Source: Narthecium ossifragum (lineage: Eukaryota > Streptophyta > Magnoliopsida > Dioscoreales > Nartheciaceae). Taken from it: 64,000 nucleotides of DNA. The notes under the pieces were generated by a model. That model ran no database searches and was not told where the DNA came from. It saw only the letters and a list, made by a program, of their open reading frames with translations. The stretch covers positions 37,354,468 through 37,418,467 of the forward strand of contig OY986964.1 of assembly GCA_963920575.1 (NCBI GenBank), read 5' to 3'. Positions 32,801-47,800 of the stretch are shown piece after piece. Within the stretch, counting starts at the first letter, position 1. The number at the start of each line of letters is the position of its first letter. A program made the position numbers and the translations under genes.

Positions 32801-35800
32801 ACTATCTATGAATGAAAGGAACTGTACTTCTTCAAAAAAACCTACAAACTCCTCATCTCTAGGGAAGTGAGTGGCTTCAATTGCTCTGAGAGACCCCTTA
32901 ATGGTTTCGATGATATCTGAATTAATAGAATTACTTCAGAAGGTTCAAGGAGTGAAATCGGGAAATGAGTATTCTTCAACAAGGACAGACAAAAAGAAAA
33001 ATATCAACAAAAAGTTTTCTTAGTTGGAACCAGTACCTTCCAAATGACAACTCCTCTTGGACTCAACACTGTCACAGATCCATCCACTGAACAACATACC
33101 ACTGCAGCAATACTAGTCTAGGTGAATATAGATAGTAGTTATTCGACATAAACACACGGGGCTGCACCGCTCCTTGTGAATAAGAAGCTAAACACAATTC
33201 TAAAATTAAGAAACTAACAAGGCACTTTAGATTCAGTTGATAAAAAAGCTGATGAAGTCAAAAGGATGTGTACCATTTCCACTAAGAGAATCTAAGGACA
33301 GTGATGAAAAAATTGGTGAGCCTGACTCATACTTCCAGACAACTGTAAATGGCAACACCTGCATTATTTGAAACATGTTAGAACACAATATAAGACTTTT
33401 ACATTGTTTTGCAAAGACAAGAAATGTGAGGAGATTAAAAATCAAAATTTTCCCTTTAAAATTCACAGTGGAAAACAACATTCATCCAAAACAGCTACTG
33501 TTACACATCACCAGACGAGATTCAACCCATGTGACACAAGAATAGAAAAATCTGTCAATGGTTCATCTTTTCCTAAAGCATCATCACAAGCCCTCATATG
33601 TCAAGTTTGGTTTTTACATAACTTTGTTCAATTTTCAAGCAAAATGTGCGAACTAATGGTCCTAATAATAGTCGGCTAAAAAACAGTAGAACTCTCAGTG
33701 TTGCTATCAGTGCCCACCTAGAGACTACTTTAGAAGGCAGAAAACCATGGAATTCAGGATAACCTGTGTTTCAGCACTCAATAAAGGCTATCTGAAGATA
33801 CGCGCTCACCCATCCACACAACAAGTACCCCCCATGTGAAGGTGCATTGTACAGAAATGGGCCTCACACATCACCGCAGTTGATATTCATCTCAGCAGAC
33901 ATTTTAACAAAACTAGTGGCCCACGCACATGCAACTATAATATGTCACACATGCCTTCTGAATCGCGAAACTGTCGCTTAAGATTTGACCAACTTCGGCA
34001 GCATCACTCTTAAGGTACTCTCTGCATGTATAGCTCTCTTGGTTTTCTTAAACTGTTCTGAAAGCAAATCGTGATAATAAAACATATTGCAATTATTAAA
34101 AGGAGCCATATAAGTAGTCATTGCTATCTGCAATATCCTAAAATCTTTGAGCTCTAGACTACTAAAAATAATGTTTCTACGCAATTGGATATTACCGAAG
34201 CAAATTGTGACGTGAAACCGCGTTATCAGTGGAGTATTGACTGCTTAAAATAGCAATACTACAGAATAAACAGAATGGGCATAACATCTAGTTTTTGAAT
34301 TAACATGAGCCAACAGACTATCTGCCTTTCTAATAAACTCCCACCATCATATTCATGGTGGTACACTCTTCCATTCACGAAGCATGATTCGTTCTGCTGC
34401 TTGCTGCCATCTTATCATTTGCCAAAAGAAAAACTCATACAACATCATTATATGCTAGAACGGAACGTGTCGCGCTTTGTCACACATCAATGAATATTGT
34501 GAACTCATGTTCAAACACAAAAGGTCCAGGACTAGGAGAGAAAAGAAGCAGATTCCGGTAACTTATGATAGGACTTCTCCAATGTGGAATGGATAATTTA
34601 AGTGCTCTATAATGTATATTCATTTTGTGTTGAAAGCTATCCAAGTCACCAAAAGTGAAAACCTTGGCTTCATTCTGGTGCAAAATCAATTCATCTAGTA
34701 TGTGAGCCACATTAAATGACAAGGAGCATCACAAATCTACAACAACTCTACAACTGAACTGATACAAGTGACCAAAATTTAAGCAGATTTAAGCATTAGG
34801 TCAAGTGAAATAAGAGTGATTTGAAATGCATTGCACAATAATATAACACTTACAGCTCATACCTCTATTGAAATAGCAGTCACAAGGCCATTTGTGGATG
34901 CAACATAGATTATGTTCCGCACCTGAAGAAAAATCATCCAACAAATAAATTAGGAAAAACCAAATCCGGCAATTGAAATGAAAAATCTTAAAAAGCTCTA
35001 TCAAATCCATGCCTCGACTAAAAGGGCACCTATGTAGTAGAAGACAATAGATGTTACCCAAATAGTGTGAGATTAACATAAAGATGAAGCAAGTTTCGAC
35101 CTATAGCTTTAAGAAGAGCACCTATAGACATACATAAACTTAAAGGTACTAATCGTTAAATAAGTACAAGCACGTCTCTAAGAGATATTTGTAGAGCATA
35201 CCACATCTATAGAAGGTGAACCATAAATGCTGCCCCCACATGAGATTCTGTAGACACAGCTCTGTCTTCTGTAATCTAGAGCATATAACCAATGATCGTG
35301 TGATCCGCACCTAGATGATGCCAACATTATAACAAGTTACAAAATTCAACTTGACACAGATGTTGGTCCATATGCACCAATAAGAAGCATTACATATCTC
35401 ATATCCAACAGATCTGACAATCTTGAATAAACTTTTTCTTCAGGCAGGTTTAGATAATGTCTAAAAGGAAGCATTAAATGGCAAGCAGCAATATACAAAG
35501 AAGATGCACATATAGCATAGTGCATGCCATAAATTTTTTAAATGAGAAGATAAAAAACCCTATTCGTGATAAGATTGACTAAATAATGTCACAACATGGA
35601 ATAACAATTTGCTGTTCACAAGAAGATTCTGTAGACTTACCAGACCAAACTTCTCTTTTTGTCCACAACCGGCTGCATTTTGACCTTTGAAAACAACCAT
35701 GAAGGTATTTGAGTCAATAGATAGTCAGAAGGCAAAATCTTGCACACAAAACAGGTCAAAGTACACAAAGATTATGGGTCATGTTATATACACCACAGAA

Positions 35801-38800
35801 ATTGATAGTGCACCACACCCATTTTTTTGTTCGGTAGCTTTCCACCGAATTTCTTTATACCAGTTCGGTGGAATGCCACCGAATTTACATAGTTACCGAA
35901 CTGGTACAAAAAAAATTCGGTGGAAAGCCACCGAACTGGTATAAAAAAATTCGGTGGTTAATCACCGATTAAGTTGGGTGTGGTGCACTTATCAAACTGC
36001 GTGGTGCATATAAAATTACCCAAAGATTATTCAAGATTTTTCCATAATGACCAGAATGACCTTGAAGAGAAGACAAAAAAAGAAACATAAGCAAGGATTT
36101 GATACTACCATAGGTTGCCAGAACTTATAGTCCATTTATTTAGCTGGTGATCTAAGATGCACACCACTCGGTGCTTACTTGGTCTGACAATATGTGATGA
36201 TAGTTTTTAATTTCAAAGTGAATACTACATAAATTACTGATTCATGAGCATAGACTGCATCACCACCTTTGAACCCCCATATAAAGGCTTGAGTGATTAC
36301 CATGTTCAAATGGTATGCGGTAGAAATTGATCAATAATTCGTGTGCGATGATCGATGGAGCATGAGAGGGACACTATTATTTGTTGAAGTGGGAGAAACA
36401 GTCTAAACATATAAAGAATGGGAGACCAGAAAACTCTTAACTGCCTTACTTCAAAACTATATTCGTGTCATAAACCCATGTTCGATATACGCTTAGAATG
36501 ATACTGTTTTAAGTGGCACAACTAGTGAAGTTTTAAAGTGACATCATCCTATTAAAATGCACACAAAAGCAAGCAAATAAATCTTTTAAAATTTGGGCCA
36601 TAAACTTGAGTTTAGGGATACATAAATCCAATAGATTGTATGCTCGCATATGTTTCCATTTTAGTTGGGAAACAAATCCATTTGGTAGCCACGACTACCA
36701 TGAAGCCCTATTCCAATCATGGTCAGAGCTATGAATCTTCAACAAAAAAACCCTGATAAAGAATGCATGGATGTGGCATACTAATTTCAAACTGCAAAAA
36801 CCTCTAGCAGTGCCAAAGGGAAATTCTTTTCAGCTTTCTAGTAATTGAAGTTGGAAACAAGAACCTCAAACCTAATTTAACATAATGTTACGAATATTTG
36901 GAACCGCTGCAGTTTTTATACAAATAAAACAGCAACATAGGATGCATTAATTATTACTCCCCATAGTATACAAATTCATTTAGGTCATGCACGTGCTTGA
37001 TCTGTGGCAAAACTGAAAAGCAGACAAACATCAGATAACAACTGTTCGTGATGAAAACCAGCAAAACTAGCAATTGAAAGAAATAGATAAGGCTTCCAAA
37101 TTAAAGAACCTTAAAGCAATACCTCTCCATCAGTTTGGAATGCCCAGGCAATGTTGCCAGTCAAATAATCAAGAAAGTAGATTTTTCCTTTATAGCATCC
37201 AACAACAACCTAATAAGTCAAAAATTGTCTTGTTGTCAAACATTTAATTTGCAGCATTCGGGTAGAGCTTATTATACCTAAGAAACATACTTCGACAAAC
37301 CTGAGAAAAGTCACCAGTTATTGCTGCAGAACATTCAATACGACCTTCCAGTGTGGCCTCCCATCGAATTGAACCACTAAAGGAGTCACAGAAAAACAAA
37401 AAACTAATTAGCTCAATTTTGTTTCCATTCTCCCTGAGCATGACTAAAACATATCAAAACAGCAGGTTGCATCTATTTATAGTACTATAGAATTAGAGGA
37501 AAGATCAAAAGCAATGTTGTTCTATGAGCCATGATCCAACATATTTATTAGGTCATAAAATTTTGCCAGCTCATAAAACAAATGCAAAGAATGAGACTAG
37601 ATATGGCGTGGTGCGGGATAAAATCAGCACGATATGCAGCATGATAATCAGAGTGATATTCCGGTTGAAAATCAGTACAACAAGCTACTGTGCACCATAC
37701 AGTCTGACAGGAAAACAGACATCCAAAGAATTTCGGGTGATACACAATCCCAGAATAAGTGTTACTACAAATGGAAAGAATCGATTTGTCAAACATGGCA
37801 GCACATACAAAAAATATTAATAAACAAAAGGAGACAAACAAGGAAGATGATGACAACAGTAGTGCAGCATCATGCTCAAAACTTGCAAATTCATGCCCAA
37901 TAAAACTGTAGTACTAGCATTATCTGGCCTGCCACATTTTTTCCATCTGAAATATCAGATAATCCACAGTTAATAATCTGTTTACTGCTTTGACAATCTT
38001 ATTAGATTAGTTCCAACCTTCCAGGACAATTGAGTATTACAACATGTCAACAATAATGCTTCTATTGCACCATTTTATTGTACAAAATTTCAAATATACA
38101 CTCCTTCAATTCACCTTATATTCATAAAACCCCACAAGCTGGCTTAAATATTTTACTCCCTTCATGTCATGTATGCCATTGACCAAGCAAATAACAATAG
38201 AGTCGCTTACAACTTCACAAATTACTTAGGAATTGCTTAAAACTCTGAACTTCATCAAAACAAATTCGATGTCATCCCAGAAAATCTAGGATACCTATCA
38301 TTACATTCGTTCATGAAAATAATGGAACTTGTCAAGTAACTACTTTTTGTGAATTATTACTAGTATGCATAAAAAACAACAAATTTTACGTGCCAATCAT
38401 TCCGAAAATTGTAATCACTAATTCATCCCATGATTATAATAATCTATCTATATAAGACATGGTTTTACTTACATCGGATGGCCTACAAGAGTTTAGAAGA
38501 TTTATATCTGGTGGTTTGGAATCACCCCCATCACACGAACTTAGTTATTTCTAAAAATAACTGAATTCATTCGTATATGAAGAGTTGGGTGTGGTGGGGG
38601 TGGTTACGGAAGACAGATAATCAGAGAGGTGGGTGTGATTGGCAAACCGTGCAATTTGCACGGGGATCCGCTAGTTAAGTTATAAGCATCACTAATTTTA
38701 GCCATTGCATAAATTCTAATAATTACTATAATTTAAATATGCAACTAGGGTTCCAAAAATTTAGTGATTTAGCTTGTGTGCTAGCAAGTAGCAAAAGCTA

Positions 38801-41800
38801 TAATTATAACCGCCGCATCACCAATAGAATTTAGCAATTAACTGGACAAATTTAGTAAATTAGAGGATATTTCCTAAAAATCCCAAATTTGAATGCCTAA
38901 ATACACTCACATTAACTCGATGGTATACCAAAAATAGTAAGGTGATTAGCAATCAAAGTCTTCACAAGTGAATAAGTAATTAAGGATTAAATCCATGAAA
39001 TTCGTTGATCATCCCTCCAATACATCTTTGTTCTTAGGAGTTCCGTCAAAACCCACATCAATTCCACTGTCAGTTTATGATGAGCAGAGCACAGGCGGAT
39101 TCTTTACTAAGAGGCATCAAACTATAAGTTGCCAAATAATAAGCATCCACTCAGGTTTAGGCAAACATATTGGTGGTTCACAACCATTGGAGTGATTCAC
39201 ATAAAGAAACTAAACAGGTCGAGCCGATTTTCTATATCATGAAAGTTGGCGTCTTGTGACAAGTGTGAAGTGCCAACATGCGTGAGAAATCTGCAAAGAG
39301 TTTGATGAACTTGACATCCCATGTCTATTGTTACCAAAAGTAGCATCATGCCTGGAAAGAGATCACCCGAGTTGCTTGCTCCATTATAATCGTTCGAGAG
39401 ACAGATATGTAGAGAGGGAGAGAAAGAGATGATCCCCGCGTAATTGGAACACGTTTCAGTTGATGGCATTTTGGATAGGAAGGGAGGGGAAACCCTTTAG
39501 GCAACTGAAACCTTGTGGTCTCCTACATTTTGCTCAGTGCTAACTAAACTCCCCCCACCCCTTCTGCAAAAATAAACATGAAAAGAAACAGTAAACACAG
39601 ACAAGCAACTCCTAACAAAGAACATACGAAAAGATCTCGAGAAAGTTGATCGGAACCTTTATAAATATGCATGAAACCACACCACCATATACATGACTTT
39701 TGGAACCTACTATATCAACTTCAACAAGATATTAAAGTTCTTATGAGTGAAGGCACATAAATATCACAATCAACTAAGTACCACTATAGCATTTTTTGCA
39801 ATGTTTTGGACCTTTACCTTATTGCATCAATGCACAAAAATGTGTGTGAATGTGATCCAATAAATAGATTGATATTGCCATCCTTCAAAACAATCAGAGG
39901 TGAAGCATCGACACAAGAATTGAGGACGACTTTCCAAACCTCCTTCAAACAACCACCATTTGCAAATTTTGAATCTCTAATAGATAGGCATGCTTGGTGT
40001 ACAAAATTTGATTCTGTCATGTCACCACCCATAAACTGATTACCACGGCTGAATGAGCACATTACTTTTAGATCAAGATTTGAAATCCATAGTTCATCAT
40101 CAACTGCAGATGCAACTCTAGAATCTGCGGGAAGACTAGGATCTTTCTTCAAAGGAAAGAAATTAAAGGAACTATTATCGCTGTTTTCGGAGAAACTTAT
40201 CAATCTATTGGAATTAAGATCCAGAGAAGGAGCATGGGCATTTTGTGACTGAAATACTGCTTCAAGTGACGTACTATTTTGTGAAGCAATGATCGCTCCA
40301 CATGAGCTCAGCACATTCTCACGCACTTTTGACCTTTTTCTAGGAAAATGGCAATGTTTCACCAAATTTTCAGGTGACTCTTTCCTGTCCATTAAAGCAT
40401 TGTAGAGCTTAAATGGGCTTGGGAACATATACAGCAATCTCATATCAATCCCTAAATTATGAGCAGTATATGCAGCAGAAAGTGAGGTACCACCCATCAT
40501 AAAGAAATCTTGATGATCCGTAACTTCTACCAGCAACGCATCAGAAAAAGCCTGATGAAATAACTCAGTTATTAGATAAAGAAACCAAATATGACTGAAC
40601 TTACACGCATACATCTTCTTGGACATAGTGCAAGCTGAGATAAACCTCACTTCTTTTCTCGCATAATTTGATTGACATGTCCCAGCACTAAATAATATTA
40701 TATGGGTTGTTTACAATTATCATGTGCATGTCTGGAACAGTCGTCGATACTAGAATAACAGAACTTCCATTTTGGCTTAACTAAGTAAACCAGTTAGTAA
40801 TAAGACAAATAAAAAACAGCTACCTATCAAAGGACAAGATAAGAGGGGCACATCACATTTCTCCAGTAGATGGAATCAAAGCACTGTACCACATGTGCAA
40901 AGGATAAGATCAAACAAAAGGAAAAAGAAAAGCACTGAACGCGTTGAAGAATCTGACGAAAAGGAGAAAGGCTATAAAATCAGCAAATGCGTGCAGTGCA
41001 GCTTATTTCTTAGTCTTACTTTATCTGGCACAGCTAACTAACCATTTTTCTTGCTTATTGTCCAAGAAATTTTGCTAGCACCAAGTCATTATCTTTGTAA
41101 ATGCAGATAAGAGCAGAAATTCGGAGACAGATGACATTCAGTGACTATGTGTTAATCTGAGTCATCTATGCTTTTCTACACATATACTGGTTTATCCAGA
41201 ACATATATTGGTTTATCCAGCCAAAAGAACTTCATTATGAGAAGGAAATAAAAGAGAATGTAGCCAGACCTCTTTGATTATTTCCAAGGTATGATTGCCG
41301 CAAGATGCATTCCCACGCCTCTTCTCAGGGAAATGTGTTGAACTTGACAATTTTTCATAATCTACTTTCCCAGAAGGAGATGTAGACAAGGAATCAACAC
41401 AGAAATAGTGAACAGGGATCATTGCTGTAGGTAGCTTTCCAACCATCCAGCTCTTAATAGATGAAATTACTTGGTTAATTCCATGACAATGATCTACATC
41501 AAAGGAATGCCACTTTTCCTTTTTAGTGCAATTTAGCACAATATGTGCAGCAATAAAGCGTTCCTCATAACTTCCATGAAAAGTAACAGCAGCATCACTA
41601 ACTTCAGGATGCTCCCTTAAGGTATTTTCAACCTCCTCCATCACAACGCGCTGCCCATGGACTTTAATAGTTCGATCCTTCCTCCCCAGGAAAATAAAAT
41701 CGCCACTTTGTAGACGTTTAGCGAAGTCACCCGTTTTGAAGTACAACGAAGTGCCCTTATCCTTGGCAAAATGCTCATGAAGAGGCTCTCCAAAATATCC

Positions 41801-44800
41801 ATCACATAAACAGGCTCCCCCAACATATACTTCACCTTCATTAGGCACATCTGGTTCACCAACAAGAATAATCTCACAATTCGGAATAGGTGTTCCAATT
41901 GGTACACTGCTTAGAGGCTCAGCATCCAAAATCTTGGGTAAACTCGTGCAATCAAAAAATAGGCAATCACCAGACACCTGAAAGCGGTTGCAGGAATATA
42001 AAGGAAGAGATCCAATGAAGAGTAGAATAATTCAAGCTTCAACAGATCTACCACAAATTTCTACCGTAATCAAGCATATGCAACTATACAGGTACAATTT
42101 TCAAGATAAGATCCAGCAATCAGACAACAAGAACTGAGTGCAAAGGCTGCATGTTTTTCAAAAGCTGATTTTCTCACTGTTCTTTTAAGAATGGTCAATC
42201 TCAAATCAATAACATCTAGGTGCCAGATCTTGATTGACTCAAATTAGAAGCAAAAAAAAGGCTCTCACTCATCCTGATTGCTGGAGCCTACAATTTGAGC
42301 TACCAAAGTCTAAGCACCTAAAATCAGATACAACGATTTCAATTTCCAAAAATGGCTGAAGCGGTCATTGAAATACTGACTACATTTACCAGAAAAACTC
42401 ATATGAGCAGCAAAATGAGCATAATTAAGTTAATATAATGGCGCGCAAATGAAATATTTAGGCTTCTATCCAATTTGAGAGAAATAGGCACACTTCTTAC
42501 TCCAATGGAAGCAACTATTCTTTGCCCTGAAATACTTCTCAAGTTTCAAAAACGATTGCACATAGAGCAAAGCTAACTTTAAAAACAATTGAATCAAATG
42601 ACAGTAGATATTAGCTGACGTGAGGAACTCTGCATGTCAAAATGAGGCTACTGAACTCTAACAACAAAATGTGTTCACATTGACTTAGATTTATACCCAC
42701 TTATGAAGAAAGTGGTACACTACGACTCACTCAAATTGAAGTGGGTATTAGTCCGCCTAAGCAAATTAATGATTATCACAAACAACCCAAACATACATAA
42801 GAGGATTCAAACTAGAAATATAATCACCCACTATAACAGGGTGGCGAAATAAGGCTATAAAATCCCAATTACCAATGAAGGAGAGAATGAAAAGCCTACT
42901 TTGCAAACTAGAAGAACTGCAATTGATCAAAAAGATTTTCTAATTATTCTTGCTTTCACCACCTTCACCACCACTGAAGCAATTAAACCCCCAAAGCACT
43001 ATGCTGTCACGAAAGCCTCTCTTTCCTCACTACCAGCACCATCACCTTCACCTCACTTCACAGCCTCAACTCAACCATCTGCGTCTCCAACTCGTCACCG
43101 CAATCACCACTGCCACAAACAACATCCACAAACTCCACTGCCACCAATAGCCACCACCAAAAACACCATCTCCGACTATCAGAACTCACAATGGTAAAAG
43201 TTTAACATGCAAAGCGACCAACCAGCATCGACCACTCTAACTCGATTATCCTCGATATTCGCCACATTTACCCCATGGTAACTAGGCTACTTCCAATATG
43301 CCAGATTAATCTAAACTGTAACAGCGTATGTGGTTGTGTACAGCATAAATGCTACACAGCAACTTGACCGCTTGCATGCACATACAAGTTTCACTGCACA
43401 TCCATTTGGGTCTTTAATTTTCCACAATAAATGCACATAAGACTAGCAAACGAATAAAAACAAGATGCCTAGACTATGTTTACAACATATGCACACTACT
43501 GCTTAGAACAGCACCCCAAAAAATATTATGCAGAGTGATTCCTGGTGTCTGTCTTGTTTCTTAGCAAGGATTGCCGTGCCGGCCGGTACATGTCCGTGCC
43601 GCCCGGTATGTACTGGACCGGCAGCTAGCCGGGCTAAAAACCCCCCGAATCGGTATCGGGGGGTGCCAGACTTGTGCCGGGCGATACATAAGGTATCGCC
43701 CGGTACTGACTCGATATCGGGGGGGGGGGGTGCCGGAGGAGAGAGAGGGGAGGAAAGAAACAGAGAGGGGAGGGGGGAAAGAGGAGAGAAACAGAGGCGC
43801 CGGAGGAGAGAGAGGAACAGAGGAAGAGGGAGGAGGGAAAGAGGAGATAAAGAGAGAGGGGAGGAGTCGGGGCAAAGGGCGGGCCGGATCCGGGAGGAGG
43901 ACGAGGCGGAGAAGAGGAGGAGACGGAGCCGGGGCGGAGGCGGAGGCGGAGGCGGACGCGTGAAGAGGGCTGCGGGAGAAAAAAAGAGAAGGAGAGGGAG
44001 AGAAGGGCTGCGGGAGAAAAAAAGAGAAGGAGAGGGAGAGAAGTGGCGTGGGGAAGAAGTAAAAGAAAAGTGAGGGAGAGGGGGAGAGAGAGGGAGAGGG
44101 AGAGGGAGAGAGAGAGAGGACGGGTGGGGAAAAAGTAAATGAAAAGGGAAAAGAGGGAGAGTGTGGACACGTGAATTGGTGGAGATGAGTGAGTGCTGAC
44201 AAGTTAAAAATAAAAATCGGTATGTTATTTATCACTAATTTTTATTTATCAATGATAGCCCTCATATAAATGTTATTTTTTTATTTAATGATGGTAATTA
44301 GTAACATTTTTTATTTAATAATGATTGTTTTTAGCCTTCTTTTTATCTAATAGTGGTAATTTTCCAATAATTAAATGTATCATATGAAAATTTAAAATTT
44401 TATGTTAATAATTATTTTAGTTATTATATTATTTTTTGATGCTATTTAGTTTTTTTTAATGACTTATTCATGTTAATTTTTACGTTAATTGCTGATGCTA
44501 TTTTCTATGTTAATTACTTACGATAATTTTCATATTAATTGATAAATGTTTTATTTTACATCAAAATTAATTCAAATTGGTGGACAATTGAGAAAACTAG
44601 TATTTGTCCATATTTGAAGGTGTTAAAAAAAAATTTGAAAATTTTCATGAATTTCCTGTTGGAGTGCTATCTGTTTTTGAATTCTACTAGAAACATTTAT
44701 CTAGACCACCGGATGACAGATTATGGTTAATCTGAAAAAGAGCTTGGTGTGTACTCATATAAGAGATGTACTGAGCCGTTGATTATGTGTCATGTATTGT

Positions 44801-47800
44801 ATTATACTACTTTAATATATTTTTGCTCTGCGCTAGTATAAGAGATTATATTTGGCCAATTAGAGATATTGAAAACGAGTGAATTTCACTCATCTGGACC
44901 GGCACCGGCGCGTACTGGTCCGGCACGGCGCGTACCGTACCGGTGGGTTGCCGGCACGGCAATCCTTGTTTCTTAGTACTGCAATATTAAAATAACAATC
45001 CAAAAAAACTATTAATAGCTGACCTCTGTACTTCCATACAAGTTTAAGATGGTCGTCTCTGGCAAAATTTCATGCAAAGCCTTCCACAGAGATATAGGAA
45101 GCACTTCCCCACTAAGTACCAATATTTTCAAGGACTTCCGGATTTGTGTCCTTTCTAAATTTTCCAGAACAGGAACAACTATCCTCAACAAAGATGGGAC
45201 AGAAATTAGTCTTGAAACACAATATGCCTGAAAAACAACAACGAAGTGAAAAGACATGAACAACACATAAACTGACCAACTCACACATGAAAAAATGACT
45301 TTGAATAGAGATTTACTGATTTCTTCATCAAAGGCAAGATCAGAACTCACTCATCCAATCAAATTTTCCGATCCACTTGTACAGCAAACATATTCAGATT
45401 CATGCAACCTTACAGAATGAATGATCTATTTTTAGCTTTTCAATTTTAAATTTAGCTATGTCAAAAACTTTGTACTTAACAAAAACTAACAAATATGTAT
45501 AGTCCTTAATAGTCCCTTCAGGGCTCCTACTTTGCAGAGTGAGAAATGTGATACGTTATGGTTTGCTACATGCTTACTGGACAATCTTCTTGTCTTTGCT
45601 CATTACGAGACGTAAAGAATGATATTGTTTTTGCCCTCGAAAAGGTTACCGGACATGACTAATGTAAAATGCACTTACAGACCTTGAGAATTTGAATTAC
45701 CTCAAGAAAGTTGATAATGCATACTGGATTCACTCTTAACTCATAATAAGGTGGAATAATGAGTGTTGTACAAGTCAGGATAGCGCCAAGAAATTCCTGC
45801 AAATGATCAACAAAACTGGTAGATGTCTTGAACAGTAAGATATCCTGACCACATAAGGGATTCCTCTGTTGCATCCACCAAAACCGATTTATAAGGCCTA
45901 ACAAAAGCATAGGAAACAAATGCTTCAAATAAGGAAAAATATCCAACGGAAATATGCCCAGGGAAAAGAGAACGAAAGCAATAGCTAGGAAACTTCCAAC
46001 GTCAATATTGAACTCTCACATTTCATCCGCACCAACACACACGTGCAAACATTCACTCATGAAGGAATAGGCAGTGCACACAAGCACCAAACAAGTACGC
46101 ATTAATGCGGGAACACGCACATACACACAGCAAGCATACATGCACATTCACACGATACATACACAAAATGTATAGTTTTCATCCACTATTTAATGATAAA
46201 AATACATACATTTGCATTTAGAAGCATGGATTTCCAAACCGGCCGGTACAGTGCGTACCGGCCGGTTTTTACCGGACCGGTGGCTAACCGGTCCGGTTTT
46301 CCCCCCGGATCGGATTAGGGGGAGATCGGATGTGTACTGGCCGGTTTGTATCCAAACTGGCCGGTACAAACCGGCCTGTACCGGTTTGAGGAAGAGAGAT
46401 GGAGAGGGGGAAGCAGAGAAAAAATATGGAAGGAGACAAAATAGGTTACATGAGTATTTATATCCATAACCTAATCAGGGTCGGGTCTAAAGACAAAATA
46501 GGCCGGATTCACTAAAACAAATCCTAAGATCCGTTTTTGTTCCGGGGGCCTGGACCCCGCGACCTGACCGGGCAGGTCGATCCCCGCCGGGGCGCTGCCA
46601 CGGACCCGTTCACTCTACGTAGTGTATCATAGTCGAGTCGGCGACAGAATCCAAAACATCAAATGCACAACAGTATTGTATTATACTACTTTGACAACTT
46701 GTCACTCTGCTTTCATATAAGAAATGATATTTGGCCAATTGGAGATGTTGAATACAAGTGAATATCAACTTTAATTGTTAATTACATTAGTTAGCTTCAA
46801 ATCAAATAAGAAACGAACGAAAACACCCTAGAACATGCCAAACAAGCCTTTCATGACCGGTTTGCCGGCGTACCGGTCCGGTACGCACCGTACCGGTGGT
46901 ACGTACCGTACTGGCAGGTGACCGGAACGGCGCGTACCACCGGGACGGCAATCCATGCTTAAAAGGTTACACTGTTGCATGTATTCGCAATAATAGCTTC
47001 ATCACACAATTCGCTTTCCAACTGGACTCATACCATAAGCTATCATGCATAAGATTACGACAACGAGCGGAAACAAAGGGGTTGGTCAGAACAAGACACT
47101 AACTTACATGTCTAGCAAAACAGCAAAGATATAAAAGAGAATCTCAACAAGAAATACGGACATCATAGCACCACAAAGGACAGTCCATATATCCAAGATA
47201 GCAAGACATGAACCACATCTCAAGTCATGATTCAGAGAGAAAACGATATTACCTTTCTCTGTGCCGCATACACCCTTGGGTTTTCCAGTGGACCCTGATG
47301 TAAACATTAAATAGCAAAACATTCTTGGGCTTCTGCTTTCACATGGCCAGGCTAAATCCGATCTACAAGTTTGCTCCTGTATCCCGCCCTTCATAGATAA
47401 ACAAAGAACCGAGCAACTACTCAATTCTGCAAACCAATCAGCACCATTTATTTCCTGACTACCATCCGTCCAAGAAGGATCTGCCTGCCTAAGAATGAGA
47501 CTAGCTCTTGACAAAGAAATAACTGATATCACCCTTTCTTTGGGCCATGAAGGGTCTAATGGCAAGAATGCTTCCCCACATCGAAGAATCGAAAGCACGG
47601 CAACAATATACTCCACGGAGGGGGCAATATATACTCCCAATATTTCAGGGGTTCGATAAGAGAAAGATGTTTCATCTTGACCTGATGACGGACTTGTATC
47701 AAAAGGCTTGCATTCTTTAAACAGGCTAAATACTTCATGTGCCGTCATTCCATACAGTTAGCAGTGCTTAGATAATCAAAAAAATTCATGCAAATCACTA

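Noticed and set aside
43528..44235. Arg/Glu/Gly-rich plus-strand and Ser/Pro-rich minus-strand frames
   Set aside because: They lie in a purine-rich tract (GAGAGGGGAGG) of a hAT-type element; composition alone keeps both strands open.
40701..45000. A separate gene inside the large intron 4 of AAE19, e.g. at 42901-43197
   Set aside because: The Pro/Thr/His-rich frame is a CACCA-type low-complexity stretch without start context or homologous features; splicing across it is required for the AAE19 protein.
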